A DNA stretch of 17,161 bases from Flavobacterium psychrophilum (GCA_945872875.1 CAMCBB010000032.1:1-17161), one strand, 5' to 3'. Counted from the first letter of the stretch, positions 1-7,678 are shown. The notes: generated from the letters alone by a model not told the origin. A program made the numbers and translations.

Positions 1-327
1 GTCCGTGTCTCAGTACCAGTGTGGGGGATCTCCCTCTCAGGACCCCTACCCATCGTAGCCTTGGTAAGCCGTTACCTTACCAACTAGCTAATGGGACGCA
101 TGCTCATCTTTCACCGATAAATCTTTAATAACATCTCCATGCGAAGTCGTTATACTATAAGGTATTAATCCAAATTTCTCTGGGCTATCCCTTTGTGAAA
201 GGTAGATTGCATACGCGTTACGCACCCGTGCGCCGGTCTCTTAGTCCGAAAACTAATACCCCTCGACTTGCATGTGTTAAGCCTGCCGCTAGCGTTCATC
301 CTGAGCCAGGATCAAACTCTTCATCGT
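1..327 (-). rRNA. rrs: 16S ribosomal RNA, 5' part (gene runs off the left edge)
   Basis: Read on the minus strand, the gene opens with the universal 16S 5' segment GAAGAGTTTGATCCTGGCTC, followed by AGGATGAACGCTAGCGGCAG and the AACACATGCAAGTCGAG block. The window edge lies in the conserved helix around E. coli position 330 (ACTGGTACTGAGACACGGAC). Only the first ~325 nt are present. The mature 5' end is placed near 327 by counting back from GAAGAG as in E. coli, so it is good to a few bases. The variable helices are of Flavobacteriaceae type; I would guess Flavobacterium but cannot fix the species. The gene is transcribed away from thrS, towards the left edge. Confidence 0.97.
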
Positions 328-480
328 ATATTTTAATATTGTACGATAATACTCTAGCTTGCTAAATCTTCCGATTTGCTTACTCTCTTTATTCTTGTTC
401 TGACCTAAGTCAGAACGGCTGTCAATTCAATATGTCTAAGAACTTTCTTTACTTGTTTTTCTAACCAATCTCTCAATTAG
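328..480 (-). other. pre-16S rRNA leader with hairpins and boxA-like site
   Basis: This is the transcribed leader between the proximal rRNA promoter and mature 16S. On the minus strand it contains GTTCTTAGACATATTG (428-443), which resembles the boxA antitermination site found before flavobacterial 16S genes. Next comes a perfect 8-bp hairpin (GTTCTGAC/GTCAGAAC with a 4-nt loop, 397-416), then a smaller one capped by GGAA (361-379). A third, ATCGTA/TACGAT (323-347), would reach into the mature 5' end. Hairpins and boxA are seen directly. Roles in antitermination and processing are inferred from rRNA operons in general. Confidence 0.7.
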
Positions 481-486
481 CGGGTG

Positions 487-517
487 CAAAAGTACACCTT
501 TTTTATTATCTGGCAAG
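487..517 (-). promoter_or_regulatory. rRNA promoter P2 (proximal), Bacteroidota type
   Basis: On the minus strand CTTG (514-517) is followed after exactly 19 nt by TACTTTTG (487-494), a full match to the -7 consensus TAnnTTTG. The -33 box matches TTTG at three of four positions. Transcription would start near 481. The sequence behind it (518-560) is very A/T-rich, as expected for a strong rRNA promoter. Confidence 0.75.
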
Positions 518-579
518 TAATTCGAAAAAAAAATATTTTTTTCTCTTTTCTTACCCATTTTCCCGTTTTTCAGGGAGGG

Positions 580-610
580 CAAAGGTAAACTATTATTTAA
601 ATACTGCAAA
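580..610 (-). promoter_or_regulatory. rRNA promoter P1 (distal), perfect consensus
   Basis: On the minus strand TTTG (607-610) and TACCTTTG (580-587) are separated by exactly 19 nt, a perfect match to the Bacteroidota housekeeping sigma consensus. It lies 93 bp upstream of P2, giving tandem promoters for the rRNA operon. The start would be near 574. Confidence 0.8.
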
Positions 611-746
611 TATTTTATCGCAGAAAATGTAAAATTTAACGCCTTTTTTTAGCGTTTTGACTTTTCCGATTTTTAAAACATTGGTTTTGTGTGGGTTGTT
701 GATTTAAAATTTCTTAAAAAAAAGAAAACTATTCTCTAAATGAAAC

Positions 747-858
747 TCCCCTAGCCCTGATTAAAGTGGAAATCCTGGCTTGGCGATGCAACATAAAACC
801 ACTTTAAATCGCTTGACCACCTTGCCAAGACAGATTGTAACGAAAAGCAGGAAACCTG
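747..858 (+). repeat. structured intergenic element, probably a dispersed flavobacterial repeat
   Basis: The stretch begins CCCCTAGCCCTGATTAAAG and closes with GAAAAGCAGGAAACCTG. From memory, flavobacterial genomes carry many intergenic copies of a 'CTAGCCCTGAT..AAGTGG..ATCC - variable hairpin - GCGAAAAGCAGGA' pattern; this looks like one. Direct structure: CCTG (756-759) can pair with CAGG (848-851), and CTTGGCGA (779-786) with TTGCCAAG (822-829). GATTAAAGTGG (759-769) also pairs with CCACTTTAAATC (799-810) with a single bulge. That last helix crosses the 779/829 helix, so the two are alternatives or a pseudoknot. It lies upstream of the thrS promoter. Strand and function are unknown. A 63-codon ORF overlapping it has no protein-like character. 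Confidence 0.45.
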
Positions 859-921
859 TTTACAAAAAAGCACTGAACTTTCGCTGCAAAAAAAATACTT
901 TTATATATTATACCTATTACT

Positions 922-953
922 ATTGTATGTCTTTTGTTAATCTTCTATATTTG
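922..953 (+). promoter_or_regulatory. promoter of the thrS-infC-rpmI-rplT operon
   Basis: TATATTTG (946-953) matches the -7 consensus TAnnTTTG fully. ATTG (922-925) sits 20 nt upstream as a three-of-four -33 box. The predicted start near 960 gives a thrS leader of roughly 14 nt, so there is little room for leader-based attenuation. Confidence 0.65.
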
Positions 954-973
954 CAGTCCATAAAATTTTAGGA

Positions 974-2920
974 ATGATAAAGATTACTCTACCAGATGGT
1001 TCGGTTAAGGAGTTTGAGAACGGCTCAACTCCTATGGATATTGCGAAAAGTATAAGTGAAGGATTGGCTCGAAATGTAATTTCGGCTGATTTTAATGGTG
1101 CAACTATAGAGACATCGACGGAATTAACGACTGATGGTTCGTTGGTATTGTATACTTGGAATGATAAAGAAGGTAAAAAAGCGTTCTGGCATTCGACTTC
1201 GCATGTTATGGCTCAGGTATTGGAAGAAAAATTTAAGGGAATCAAATTAACCTTAGGACCTGCTATTGAAAATGGATTTTACTATGATGTGGATTTTGGT
1301 GATAACAAAATATCTGACGCTGATTTTAAAGCAATTGAAGATCGCGTTTTAGAAATATCTAGAGAGAAGCATGAGTTTAAAATGCGTCCGGTAAGCAAAG
1401 CGGAAGCATTGGAAGTATATAAAAACAACGAGTACAAAACGGAGTTAATATCGAATTTAGAAGACGGTACGATTACTTTTTGTGATCATGCTAACTTTTT
1501 TGATTTGTGTCGTGGTGGTCATATTCCGAATACTGGAATTATCAAAGCGATGAAAGTAATGAGTGTTGCTGGTGCTTATTGGCGTGGTGACGAAAAAAAC
1601 AAACAGCTTACTCGCGTTTACGGAATTTCTTTCCCTAAGCAAAAAGATTTGACTGATTATTTAGAATTATTAGAAGAAGCAAAAAGAAGAGACCACAGAA
1701 AGCTAGGTAAAGAATTAGATTTATTTGCTTTTTCAACTAAAGTAGGACAAGGATTGCCATTGTGGTTACCTAAAGGTGCTGCTTTACGCGATAGATTGGA
1801 GCAATTTTTGAAAAAAGCTCAGAAAAAAGCAGGATACGAACAAGTGGTTACTCCGCATATTGGACAAAAAGAATTATATGTGACATCGGGTCATTATTCA
1901 AAATATGGAGCGGATAGTTTTCAACCAATAAATACTCCAGCTGAAGGCGAAGAGTTTTTATTAAAACCGATGAACTGCCCGCACCACTGTGAAATATACA
2001 ATACCAAACCATGGTCTTATAAAGATTTACCAAAACGCTATGCTGAATTTGGTACTGTTTATAGATATGAGCAAAGTGGTGAATTACACGGATTAACTCG
2101 TGTGAGAGGGTTTACTCAAGATGATGCACATATATTCTGCACACCAGATCAATTGGATAATGAGTTTAAAAAAGTAATTGACTTAGTGCTTTATGTATTT
2201 AGTTCGTTAGGATTTGAAAATTTTACTGCCCAAATCTCATTACGCGATCAAGAAAATAGAGATAAATATATAGGTAGTGATGAAAATTGGGAAAAAGCAG
2301 AAAATGCTATCATCAATGCAGCTCGTGATAAAGGTTTGAACACCGTTGTTGAATATGGTGAAGCAGCTTTTTATGGACCTAAGTTGGACTTCATGGTGAA
2401 AGATGCCTTAGGAAGACAATGGCAATTAGGAACTATTCAGGTGGATTACAACTTACCAGAGCGCTTTGATTTGACTTATAAAGGTGCTGATGATAAGCTA
2501 CATAGACCAGTAATGATTCACCGAGCACCATTTGGATCGATGGAGCGTTTTATTGCAATTTTGCTAGAACACACTGCTGGAAATTTCCCACTTTGGTTAA
2601 TGCCAGAGCAAGCTATTATCCTGTCTTTGAGTGAGAAATATGAAAAATATGCAGAAAAAGTTTTAAATCTGCTAGAAAATAACGAAATTCGCGCCCTAAT
2701 TGATAACCGCAACGAGACAATTGGTAAAAAAATTAGAGATGCGGAAGTTCAAAAAATGCCGTTCATGCTTATTGTTGGGGAGGATGAGGAGAAAAATGGA
2801 ACCGTGTCAGTAAGGAAACACGGTCAAGAAGGAAAAGGAAATATTACAGTAAAAATAGAAGATTTTGTTGCAATTGTGAATGAAGAAGTTGCCAAAACCT
2901 TAAAAACATTTGAAGTTTAA
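974..2920 (+). CDS. thrS: threonyl-tRNA synthetase
   Basis: Cytosolic class II aminoacyl-tRNA synthetase that charges tRNA-Thr with threonine. The 648 residues (E. coli 642) contain all expected parts in order. A TGS domain covers about 1-62. The second, editing domain carries the HxxxH at 73-77 and the CRGGH motif at 179-183. The catalytic core has zinc ligands Cys335 (MNCPHH), His386 and His516. Motif 2 lies around [18 protein letters not shown] (363-380) and motif 3 around [11 protein letters not shown] (516-526). A C-terminal anticodon-binding domain follows from about 545. The ATG is preceded by an A-rich stretch with no Shine-Dalgarno, and sits about 14 nt after the predicted transcription start. 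It is the first gene of the operon with infC, rpmI and rplT, a classical bacterial order. Nothing is truncated or missing. A tRNA-Thr gene lies elsewhere in the window at 15762-15835. Confidence 0.99.
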   Translation: MIKITLPDGSVKEFENGSTPMDIAKSISEGLARNVISADFNGATIETSTELTTDGSLVLYTWNDKEGKKAFWHSTSHVMAQVLEEKFKGIKLTLGPAIENGFYYDVDFGDNKISDADFKAIEDRVLEISREKHEFKMRPVSKAEALEVYKNNEYKTELISNLEDGTITFCDHANFFDLCRGGHIPNTGIIKAMKVMSVAGAYWRGDEKNKQLTRVYGISFPKQKDLTDYLELLEEAKRRDHRKLGKELDLFAFSTKVGQGLPLWLPKGAALRDRLEQFLKKAQKKAGYEQVVTPHIGQKELYVTSGHYSKYGADSFQPINTPAEGEEFLLKPMNCPHHCEIYNTKPWSYKDLPKRYAEFGTVYRYEQSGELHGLTRVRGFTQDDAHIFCTPDQLDNEFKKVIDLVLYVFSSLGFENFTAQISLRDQENRDKYIGSDENWEKAENAIINAARDKGLNTVVEYGEAAFYGPKLDFMVKDALGRQWQLGTIQVDYNLPERFDLTYKGADDKLHRPVMIHRAPFGSMERFIAILLEHTAGNFPLWLMPEQAIILSLSEKYEKYAEKVLNLLENNEIRALIDNRNETIGKKIRDAEVQKMPFMLIVGEDEEKNGTVSVRKHGQEGKGNITVKIEDFVAIVNEEVAKTLKTFEV

Positions 2921-2936
2921 CTAAAATAATAAAGCC

Positions 2937-3491
2937 ATAGCAATTAGAAACAACAAGGGGTATCAACCTCGAGTAGAAAAAAAAGATGAACACAGAATAA
3001 ATAATTTTATTCGTGTTCCTGAAGTACGTCTTGTAGGAGACAATGTAGAGCAAGGTATTTTCAAAACAGCAGATGCATTGCATCTTGCCGATGAATTAGA
3101 ATTAGATTTGGTTGAGATTTCTCCTAATGCTGAGCCACCTGTATGTAAAATCATGGACTATAAAAAGTTTGTGTACATGCAGAAAAAACGAGACAAAGAA
3201 TTAAAAGCTAAGTCTACGCAAATTGTAGTTAAAGAAATTCGTTTTGGTCCTCAAACAGATGAGCACGATTACGATTTTAAAAGAAAAAATGCAGAGAAAT
3301 TCCTTAAGGAGGGATCTAAATTAAAAGCATTTGTATTTTTTAAAGGTAGATCAATCATTTATAAAGAGCAAGGTCAAATATTATTATTAAGATTAGCTCA
3401 AGACTTAGAAGACCATGGAAAAGTAGAAGCTTTACCGGTTTTAGAAGGAAAAAGAATGATCATGTATATTGCTCCAAAAAAGAAAAAATAG
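2937..3491 (+). CDS. infC: translation initiation factor IF-3 with a non-ATG start
   Basis: IF3 binds the 30S subunit, prevents premature 50S joining and rejects wrong start codons and initiator tRNAs. Conserved IF3 blocks are present: [19 protein letters not shown] near the N-terminus, [20 protein letters not shown], then the C-terminal [17 protein letters not shown] and [11 protein letters not shown] regions, ending KKKK. The reading frame is blocked by TAA at 2922. Between that stop and the conserved N-terminus only AAT, AAT, AAA, GCC, ATA (2937), GCA and ATT (2943) occur, so no ATG, GTG or TTG is available. I chose ATA at 2937 (184 aa, starting fMet-AIRNN); ATT at 2943 (182 aa) is almost equally possible. 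A TTG at 3078 would remove about 47 conserved residues and is not credible. E. coli infC uses AUU and is self-regulated because IF3 discriminates against it; the same logic is inferred here. The gap after thrS is 16 nt. Confidence 0.93.
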   Translation: MAIRNNKGYQPRVEKKDEHRINNFIRVPEVRLVGDNVEQGIFKTADALHLADELELDLVEISPNAEPPVCKIMDYKKFVYMQKKRDKELKAKSTQIVVKEIRFGPQTDEHDYDFKRKNAEKFLKEGSKLKAFVFFKGRSIIYKEQGQILLLRLAQDLEDHGKVEALPVLEGKRMIMYIAPKKKK

Positions 3492-3577
3492 TTTCAAGAT
3501 TTGAGTTTTAAGTTAAAACAATAAATCTTAAACGAAAAATAAGTAAGTAAGTTGAATTTAAATAAATTAGGGAAATT

Positions 3578-3775
3578 ATGCCTAAAATGAAAACAAAATC
3601 TAGTGCTAAGAAACGTTTTAAAGTTACTGGTTCTGGAAAGATTAAAAGAAAACACGCTTTCAAAAGTCACATTTTGACCAAGAAATCTAAAAAGCGTAAA
3701 TTAGCTTTAACACATTCTGCATTGGTTCACAGTACAGATATGAAAAGCATTAAACAACAATTAAGAATTATATAA
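3578..3775 (+). CDS. rpmI: 50S ribosomal protein L35
   Basis: Small basic large-subunit protein of 65 residues. It begins [20 protein letters not shown] and continues with [22 protein letters not shown], the typical L35 pattern. It ends in a short tail after the [10 protein letters not shown] segment. ATG start, A-rich upstream region, no Shine-Dalgarno. It lies 86 nt after infC and 166 nt before rplT. The infC-rpmI gap shows no clear hairpin or promoter. Its order between infC and rplT is the standard one. Confidence 0.98.
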   Translation: MPKMKTKSSAKKRFKVTGSGKIKRKHAFKSHILTKKSKKRKLALTHSALVHSTDMKSIKQQLRII

Positions 3776-3815
3776 TGTTTGTTGTTTATAGTTTGTCGTT
3801 TTGGTTTTTATACCT

Positions 3816-3843
3816 AAACTTTAAACTTTAAACTTTAAACTTT
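3816..3843. repeat. four tandem copies of AAACTTT
   Basis: The 7-mer AAACTTT occurs four times head to tail without mismatch (3816-3822, 3823-3829, 3830-3836, 3837-3843) in the spacer between rpmI and rplT. It is a minisatellite-like tract inside an essential ribosomal operon. I recall similar tracts in other flavobacterial spacers. No function is visible; copy number could vary by slippage. Confidence 0.9.
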
Positions 3844-3880
3844 TTATTCTTTAGGTTAAAACAAATTTAATAACCTTGGA

Positions 3881-3924
3881 GTATGGCTTTAAGTTCCCTT
3901 GATTAAATTCGGGACGCCTGCTAC
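3881..3924 (+). promoter_or_regulatory. possible structured leader of rplT
   Basis: Just before rplT three short helices nest in register. GTA (3881-3883) pairs with TAC (3922-3924). GGC (3885-3887) pairs with GCC (3916-3918). TCCC (3895-3898) pairs with GGGA (3911-3914), extendable by one bulged G-C pair. The GC-rich letters stand out from the A/T-rich spacer, which suggests constraint. L20 represses its own operon through mRNA structure in E. coli and B. subtilis; a similar role here is inference only. Confidence 0.35.
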
Positions 3925-3941
3925 AAAAAAACAAGAAAATT

Positions 3942-4286
3942 ATGCCAAGATCAGTAAATTCAGTTGCTAAAAGAGCAAGAAGAAAAAAGATAATGAAGCA
4001 AGCCAAAGGTTTCTTTGGTCGTCGTAAAAACGTTTGGACTGTTGCGAAAAACGCAGTTGAAAAAGCGATGGTTTACGCTTATCGCGATAGAAAACAAAAT
4101 AAGAGAAACTTCCGCGCTCTATGGATCATGCGTATTAACGCTGGTGCTAGACTTGAAGGATTAAGTTACTCTCAATTCATGGGGAAAGTAAAAGCTAACG
4201 GTATCGAATTGAACCGTAAAGTTCTTGCAGATTTAGCAATGAATCACCCAGAAGCTTTCAAAGCTATCGTGAAAAAAGTGAAATAA
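3942..4286 (+). CDS. rplT: 50S ribosomal protein L20
   Basis: rRNA-binding protein needed early in 50S assembly, 114 residues (E. coli 118). It starts [20 protein letters not shown], continues [23 protein letters not shown], and holds the L20 signature [21 protein letters not shown] at about 52-72. The C-terminal globular part ends [10 protein letters not shown]. The basic N-terminal extension that threads into rRNA is intact. It is the last gene of the operon, followed after about 35 nt by an intrinsic terminator. The 166-nt gap to rpmI is unusually long and contains a repeat tract and a foldable leader. Confidence 0.98.
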   Translation: MPRSVNSVAKRARRKKIMKQAKGFFGRRKNVWTVAKNAVEKAMVYAYRDRKQNKRNFRALWIMRINAGARLEGLSYSQFMGKVKANGIELNRKVLADLAMNHPEAFKAIVKKVK

Positions 4287-4321
4287 AAAACGTTTGTACA
4301 ACTTATTCAACTTACTTATAT

Positions 4322-4353
4322 AAAATCCCAATCTAACGATTGGGATTTTTTTT
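4322..4353 (+). terminator. intrinsic terminator of the thrS-rplT operon
   Basis: AAAATCCCAATC (4322-4333) and GATTGGGATTTT (4338-4349) form a 12-bp stem with a TAAC loop. The T run continues to 4353. It lies 36 nt after the rplT stop. Confidence 0.93.
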
Positions 4354-4449
4354 GCTAAATACATATAAAAATTAACTCAAATCGAAATAAAAAAATCAGG
4401 CTTTAAATTAGAAATCTCCAACAAAAAATAAGAACTTTACAAGCTTTTA

Positions 4450-4469
4450 AACTTGACGAAAGTCAAGTT
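4450..4469 (+). promoter_or_regulatory. perfect hairpin with GAAA loop before the U32-family gene
   Basis: AACTTGAC (4450-4457) and GTCAAGTT (4462-4469) pair perfectly around a GAAA tetraloop. The hairpin ends 16 nt before the ATG of the next gene. No T run follows, so it is not a terminator. The -7-like TAAACTTG (4448-4455) overlaps it with one mismatch and no clear -33, so the promoter here is unresolved. It could be a 5'UTR control or stability element, or a DNA operator. Confidence 0.5.
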
Positions 4470-4485
4470 GTAAAATCATCAAATA

Positions 4486-6345
4486 ATGAAAAAGAAAATA
4501 GAAATATTAGCTCCTGCTAAAAATTTAATACAAGGAATTGCTGCCATTAACAGTGGAGCGGATGCCGTTTATATTGGCGCACCACAATTTGGAGCCCGTT
4601 CTAACGCTACCAATTCAATTGAAGACGTTGCCGAATTGGTGAAATATGCCCACTTATTTAATGCTCAGGTATTTGTTGTAATTAATACGATTCTATATGA
4701 TAATGAGTTAGATACGTGTCGTAAGATGATTTGGGAATTGTATGATATTAAAGTCGATGCCCTAATTATTCAAGACATGTCTATTCTTGAAATGGACTTA
4801 CCCCCTATTGTACTTCATGCCAGTACGCAGTCTAATAATAGAGATGCCGATAAAATTAAATTCTTAAAAGATGCCGGTATAAAAAGGGTGGTTTTGGCTC
4901 GAGAATTAAATTTGCATCAAATAAAAGAGATCAGTGACACAGCCGATGTAGAACTAGAATTCTTTGTAACCGGAGCTTTATGTGTTTCTTTTAGCGGAAA
5001 CTGCTATATGAGTGTTGCCAATGGCGAAAGATCAGCAAACAGAGGTTCTTGCGCCCAAAACTGTCGACTACCATACAATCTAATTGACGGAAATGGAGAT
5101 ACCTTAATAAAAAATAGCCACCTTTTATCAATAAAGGATTTAGATGTATCCGATCAAATTCCGAATTTAATTGAAGCCGGAATTTGCTCTTTCAAAATAG
5201 AAGGCCGATTAAAAGATGTGGTTTATGTAAAGAATAATGTTTCTTATTTGAGACAAAAATTAGATAGCTTTTTAGAAGGAAACGAAAAATACACCAAAGC
5301 TTCTTCTGGTAAATGCACCTTTACTTTTGATTCTTCATTAAACAGAACCTTTAACAGAGGTTATACTGATTACTTCGTTAATGAAAGACACCAATCGATC
5401 GGTTCTTGGGAAAGCCCAAAATCAAAAGGACAATATATTGGAAAGTTAGTTCGTACCGTTGGAAATTCCTATGAAATTGAAAACGGAAACTTATTAAATA
5501 ACGGAGATGGTTTGTGTTATATTAATGATGACAACGAAGCGGAAGGCATCTATGTAAACCGCGCTGAAAATGGTTTTGTTTTTCCAAATGTTTTGAAAGA
5601 AATAAAAGACGGCACCTTTATTTATAGAAATAACGATGCTGCATTCATCAAACTTGTGGAACGAGAAGACAGTGCAATTAGAAAAATAGGCACTTCATTA
5701 TTGTTAACCGAAAGTACTTCTGGATTTGAATTAACAGCTACCGATGAAGATGGAAATACCAGTAAAGTGGTGTTAGAACATCCAAAAGAACAAACCAAAA
5801 ACAATGAATCTATCGAAGAAAATATCAAAACTCAATTAGCTAAAACAGGATTTACTCCATATACTGCTGATGAAATTACAATTCAATTTTCTGAAAATTG
5901 GTTTCTTCCTATTTCAAAAATTAACGAAATGCGAAGATTGGTTTACGAACAATTATCTGCAATTCGATTAGAGAATTATAAAGTAGAAGAACATCAAATT
6001 GTAAAAACAACGCATCCGTACCCAGAAACAAAATTAGACTTCATGTACAATGTTTCTAATAAATTGGCGCGTAGATTTTACGAGAGACATGGCGTAACCG
6101 AAATTGAAAAGGCCTTCGAATTACAATGGGATCCCGGAAAATCTAGGGTGATGACAACCAAATATTGCATCAAATACGAATTAGAAAAATGTCCTAAATA
6201 CCATAAAGATACCCTTGGCGTAAAAGTAAAAGAACCATTGGTGCTAAAGCAAGGCGAATTGGAATACAAACTAAAATTCAATTGTAAACCTTGTGAAATG
6301 GAAATTTGGGAAAAGGACGCCGAATTTGAAATAGAAGAAGATTAA
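4486..6345 (+). CDS. rlhA: U32-family RNA hydroxylation protein, RlhA (YdcP) type
   Basis: The 619 residues belong to the U32 'collagenase-like peptidase' family, whose characterised bacterial members hydroxylate RNA bases with prephenate-dependent chemistry (TrhP on tRNA, RlhA on 23S C2501). Blocks shared with E. coli YdcP/RlhA as I remember it are GADAVYIGAPQFGAR (24-38), NTILYDNEL, DALIIQD (91-97), HASTQ (111-115) and VLARELNL. The U32 signature ALCVSFSGNCYMS..GERSANRGSCAQNCRLPY holds Cys166, Cys173, Cys189 and Cys193, and HLLSIKD and SFKIEGRLKD follow. A C-terminal part has further Cys at 561, 569, 600 and 603; iron-sulfur binding is likely but not proven here. No signal peptide, so it is cytosolic. 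It appears monocistronic between the rplT terminator and a convergent neighbour 28 nt away. Family is certain; RlhA rather than TrhP rests on remembered similarity. Confidence 0.85.
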   Translation: MKKKIEILAPAKNLIQGIAAINSGADAVYIGAPQFGARSNATNSIEDVAELVKYAHLFNAQVFVVINTILYDNELDTCRKMIWELYDIKVDALIIQDMSILEMDLPPIVLHASTQSNNRDADKIKFLKDAGIKRVVLARELNLHQIKEISDTADVELEFFVTGALCVSFSGNCYMSVANGERSANRGSCAQNCRLPYNLIDGNGDTLIKNSHLLSIKDLDVSDQIPNLIEAGICSFKIEGRLKDVVYVKNNVSYLRQKLDSFLEGNEKYTKASSGKCTFTFDSSLNRTFNRGYTDYFVNERHQSIGSWESPKSKGQYIGKLVRTVGNSYEIENGNLLNNGDGLCYINDDNEAEGIYVNRAENGFVFPNVLKEIKDGTFIYRNNDAAFIKLVEREDSAIRKIGTSLLLTESTSGFELTATDEDGNTSKVVLEHPKEQTKNNESIEENIKTQLAKTGFTPYTADEITIQFSENWFLPISKINEMRRLVYEQLSAIRLENYKVEEHQIVKTTHPYPETKLDFMYNVSNKLARRFYERHGVTEIEKAFELQWDPGKSRVMTTKYCIKYELEKCPKYHKDTLGVKVKEPLVLKQGELEYKLKFNCKPCEMEIWEKDAEFEIEED

Positions 6346-6373
6346 TAAAAAAAATACAATTCTATGTTTATTT

Positions 6374-7636
6374 CTATGTTTTTTGTTTTTTCTTCTTAGC
6401 AGCAGGGAAAAGAATATTATTAAGAATTAATCGAAACCCGGGTGAATTTGGATGCAAATCCAATACTGTTGGTGCATCTCCTACATGATGTTGGTAATCT
6501 TCAGGATCATGACCTCCAAAAAAAGTAAAAAAGCCTTTACCCTTTTGTCCATGTATGTAGCGCGCTTCTCCATTTAGCTCATTTTGCCCCAGCGTTAAAA
6601 CATAAGATTTTATTAACTCGCTGTCAAAAGAAGTCGATTGTCCCATAAAACCTTTCACTAAAGAAGTATGATTTTGACACAACATGCTTGGAATTACATC
6701 CCATTTGGCAGAAAAATCCATCAAAGTAAAATAATCTTTCTCCTTAATAATTCTTCTTTTTTCAGTCATATCTATATCCGAAAACTCATAATGATCGGGC
6801 TTTCTATCAAGAATAAAATTCTTAAATGCAAATGTTTTGCTGTAATCAATTAAGTTTTGGTAATTTGGAGTACTTTCATTTCCGTCAAACATAGGTTCGC
6901 AAATATCAACGCCTTCAGCAGAAAGTGCAATATCAAAACTATCGGTAGCAGAACACATGGCAAACATAAAACCGCCCCCTATTACAAAATCGCGTATTTT
7001 TTTGGCAACAGCCAATTTTTCTTCCGATACTTTAGCATAACCAAGTTTAGCTGCTAAAGCTTCCGCGTCTTTCTTTTGATCAATATACCAAGGTGCATTT
7101 CTATAAGCACCATAAAATTTACCATATTGTCCTGTAAAATCCTCGTGATGCAAATGCAACCAATCGTACAATATCAATTGATCGGATAGTACTTCTTCGT
7201 CATATATTGGGGTAAACGGAATTTCGGCATATGTCAGAACCATCGTTACGGCATCATCCCAGGGTTGTTTTCCTTTAGGAGTATAGACCGCAATTTTTGG
7301 AGCTTTTTCTAAAATTACAGTTTCCATATTTTGAGAAGGCGAAGAAATATCTGCCAATATAGAAGCTTCTTCTGCTTCGGATAATATCTCAAAACTCACT
7401 CCGCGAATTTGACATTCTTTTCTAATTTCTGGCGCATCAGGCAATAAAAAAGACCCGCCGCGGTAGTTTAATAACCAACTCGCTTTGTACTTTTTATCCA
7501 AACACCAATAGGTTATTCCGTAAGCTTTTAAGTGATTTTTTTGAGAAGTTTCATCCATTGGCAACAAAATAAAATTTGCCTTAATAGTGAAGGAAACCAA
7601 CAAAAGAAAAATAATGTAATGATTTTTAGAAAGCAT
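6374..7636 (-). CDS. exported protein of unknown function (database name 'asparagine synthetase B' not supported)
   Basis: A 420-residue protein of a family I recall as common in Flavobacteriaceae and usually labelled asparagine synthetase B. The sequence does not show that enzyme: there is no N-terminal nucleophile Cys2 and no SGGxDS ATP-pyrophosphatase loop. It starts with a signal peptide (MLSKNHYIIFLLLVSFTIKA, probable cut after Ala20). GGGFMFAMCSATD (220-232) resembles the nucleophile elbow of class I glutamine-amidotransferase-like folds (Cys228). GKGFFTFFGGHDPED (366-380) resembles the His-containing segment of ThuA-like members. These resemblances are tentative. Start choice: an in-frame TTG at 7681 lies inside the promoter -7 box, so the ATG at 7636 must be used. 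Single gene, convergent to the U32 gene and downstream of dnaB. Substrate unknown. Confidence 0.85.
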   Translation of the reverse strand: MLSKNHYIIFLLLVSFTIKANFILLPMDETSQKNHLKAYGITYWCLDKKYKASWLLNYRGGSFLLPDAPEIRKECQIRGVSFEILSEAEEASILADISSPSQNMETVILEKAPKIAVYTPKGKQPWDDAVTMVLTYAEIPFTPIYDEEVLSDQLILYDWLHLHHEDFTGQYGKFYGAYRNAPWYIDQKKDAEALAAKLGYAKVSEEKLAVAKKIRDFVIGGGFMFAMCSATDSFDIALSAEGVDICEPMFDGNESTPNYQNLIDYSKTFAFKNFILDRKPDHYEFSDIDMTEKRRIIKEKDYFTLMDFSAKWDVIPSMLCQNHTSLVKGFMGQSTSFDSELIKSYVLTLGQNELNGEARYIHGQKGKGFFTFFGGHDPEDYQHHVGDAPTVLDLHPNSPGFRLILNNILFPAAKKKKQKT

Positions 7637-7678
7637 TAGATCAAAATTTATTTCAATTCCAAAACGGAATCGATTTAT

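Noticed and set aside
780..971. 63-codon ORF upstream of thrS
   Set aside because: It starts with TTG, lies within the structured element and the thrS promoter, and its composition (runs of Tyr, Lys and Cys) is not protein-like.
2844..3083. Antisense 79- and 63-codon ORFs over the thrS-infC junction
   Set aside because: Both are antisense to conserved coding sequence and are low-complexity, Phe- or Ser-rich.
3078..3491. Shorter infC from TTG at 3078
   Set aside because: Conserved IF3 N-terminal sequence continues upstream in frame to 2937-2946, so the gene is longer.
3816..3843. AAACTTT repeats as a CRISPR-like or phage-related array
   Set aside because: The units are 7 bp, contiguous and without spacers, with no cas genes nearby.
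4450..4469. Hairpin before rlhA as a second terminator of the ribosomal operon
   Set aside because: No T run follows on either strand, and the strong terminator at 4322-4353 already closes the operon.
6346..6373. Terminator between the convergent rlhA and AsnB-like genes
   Set aside because: The 28-nt gap is A/T-rich but has no stem I can pair.
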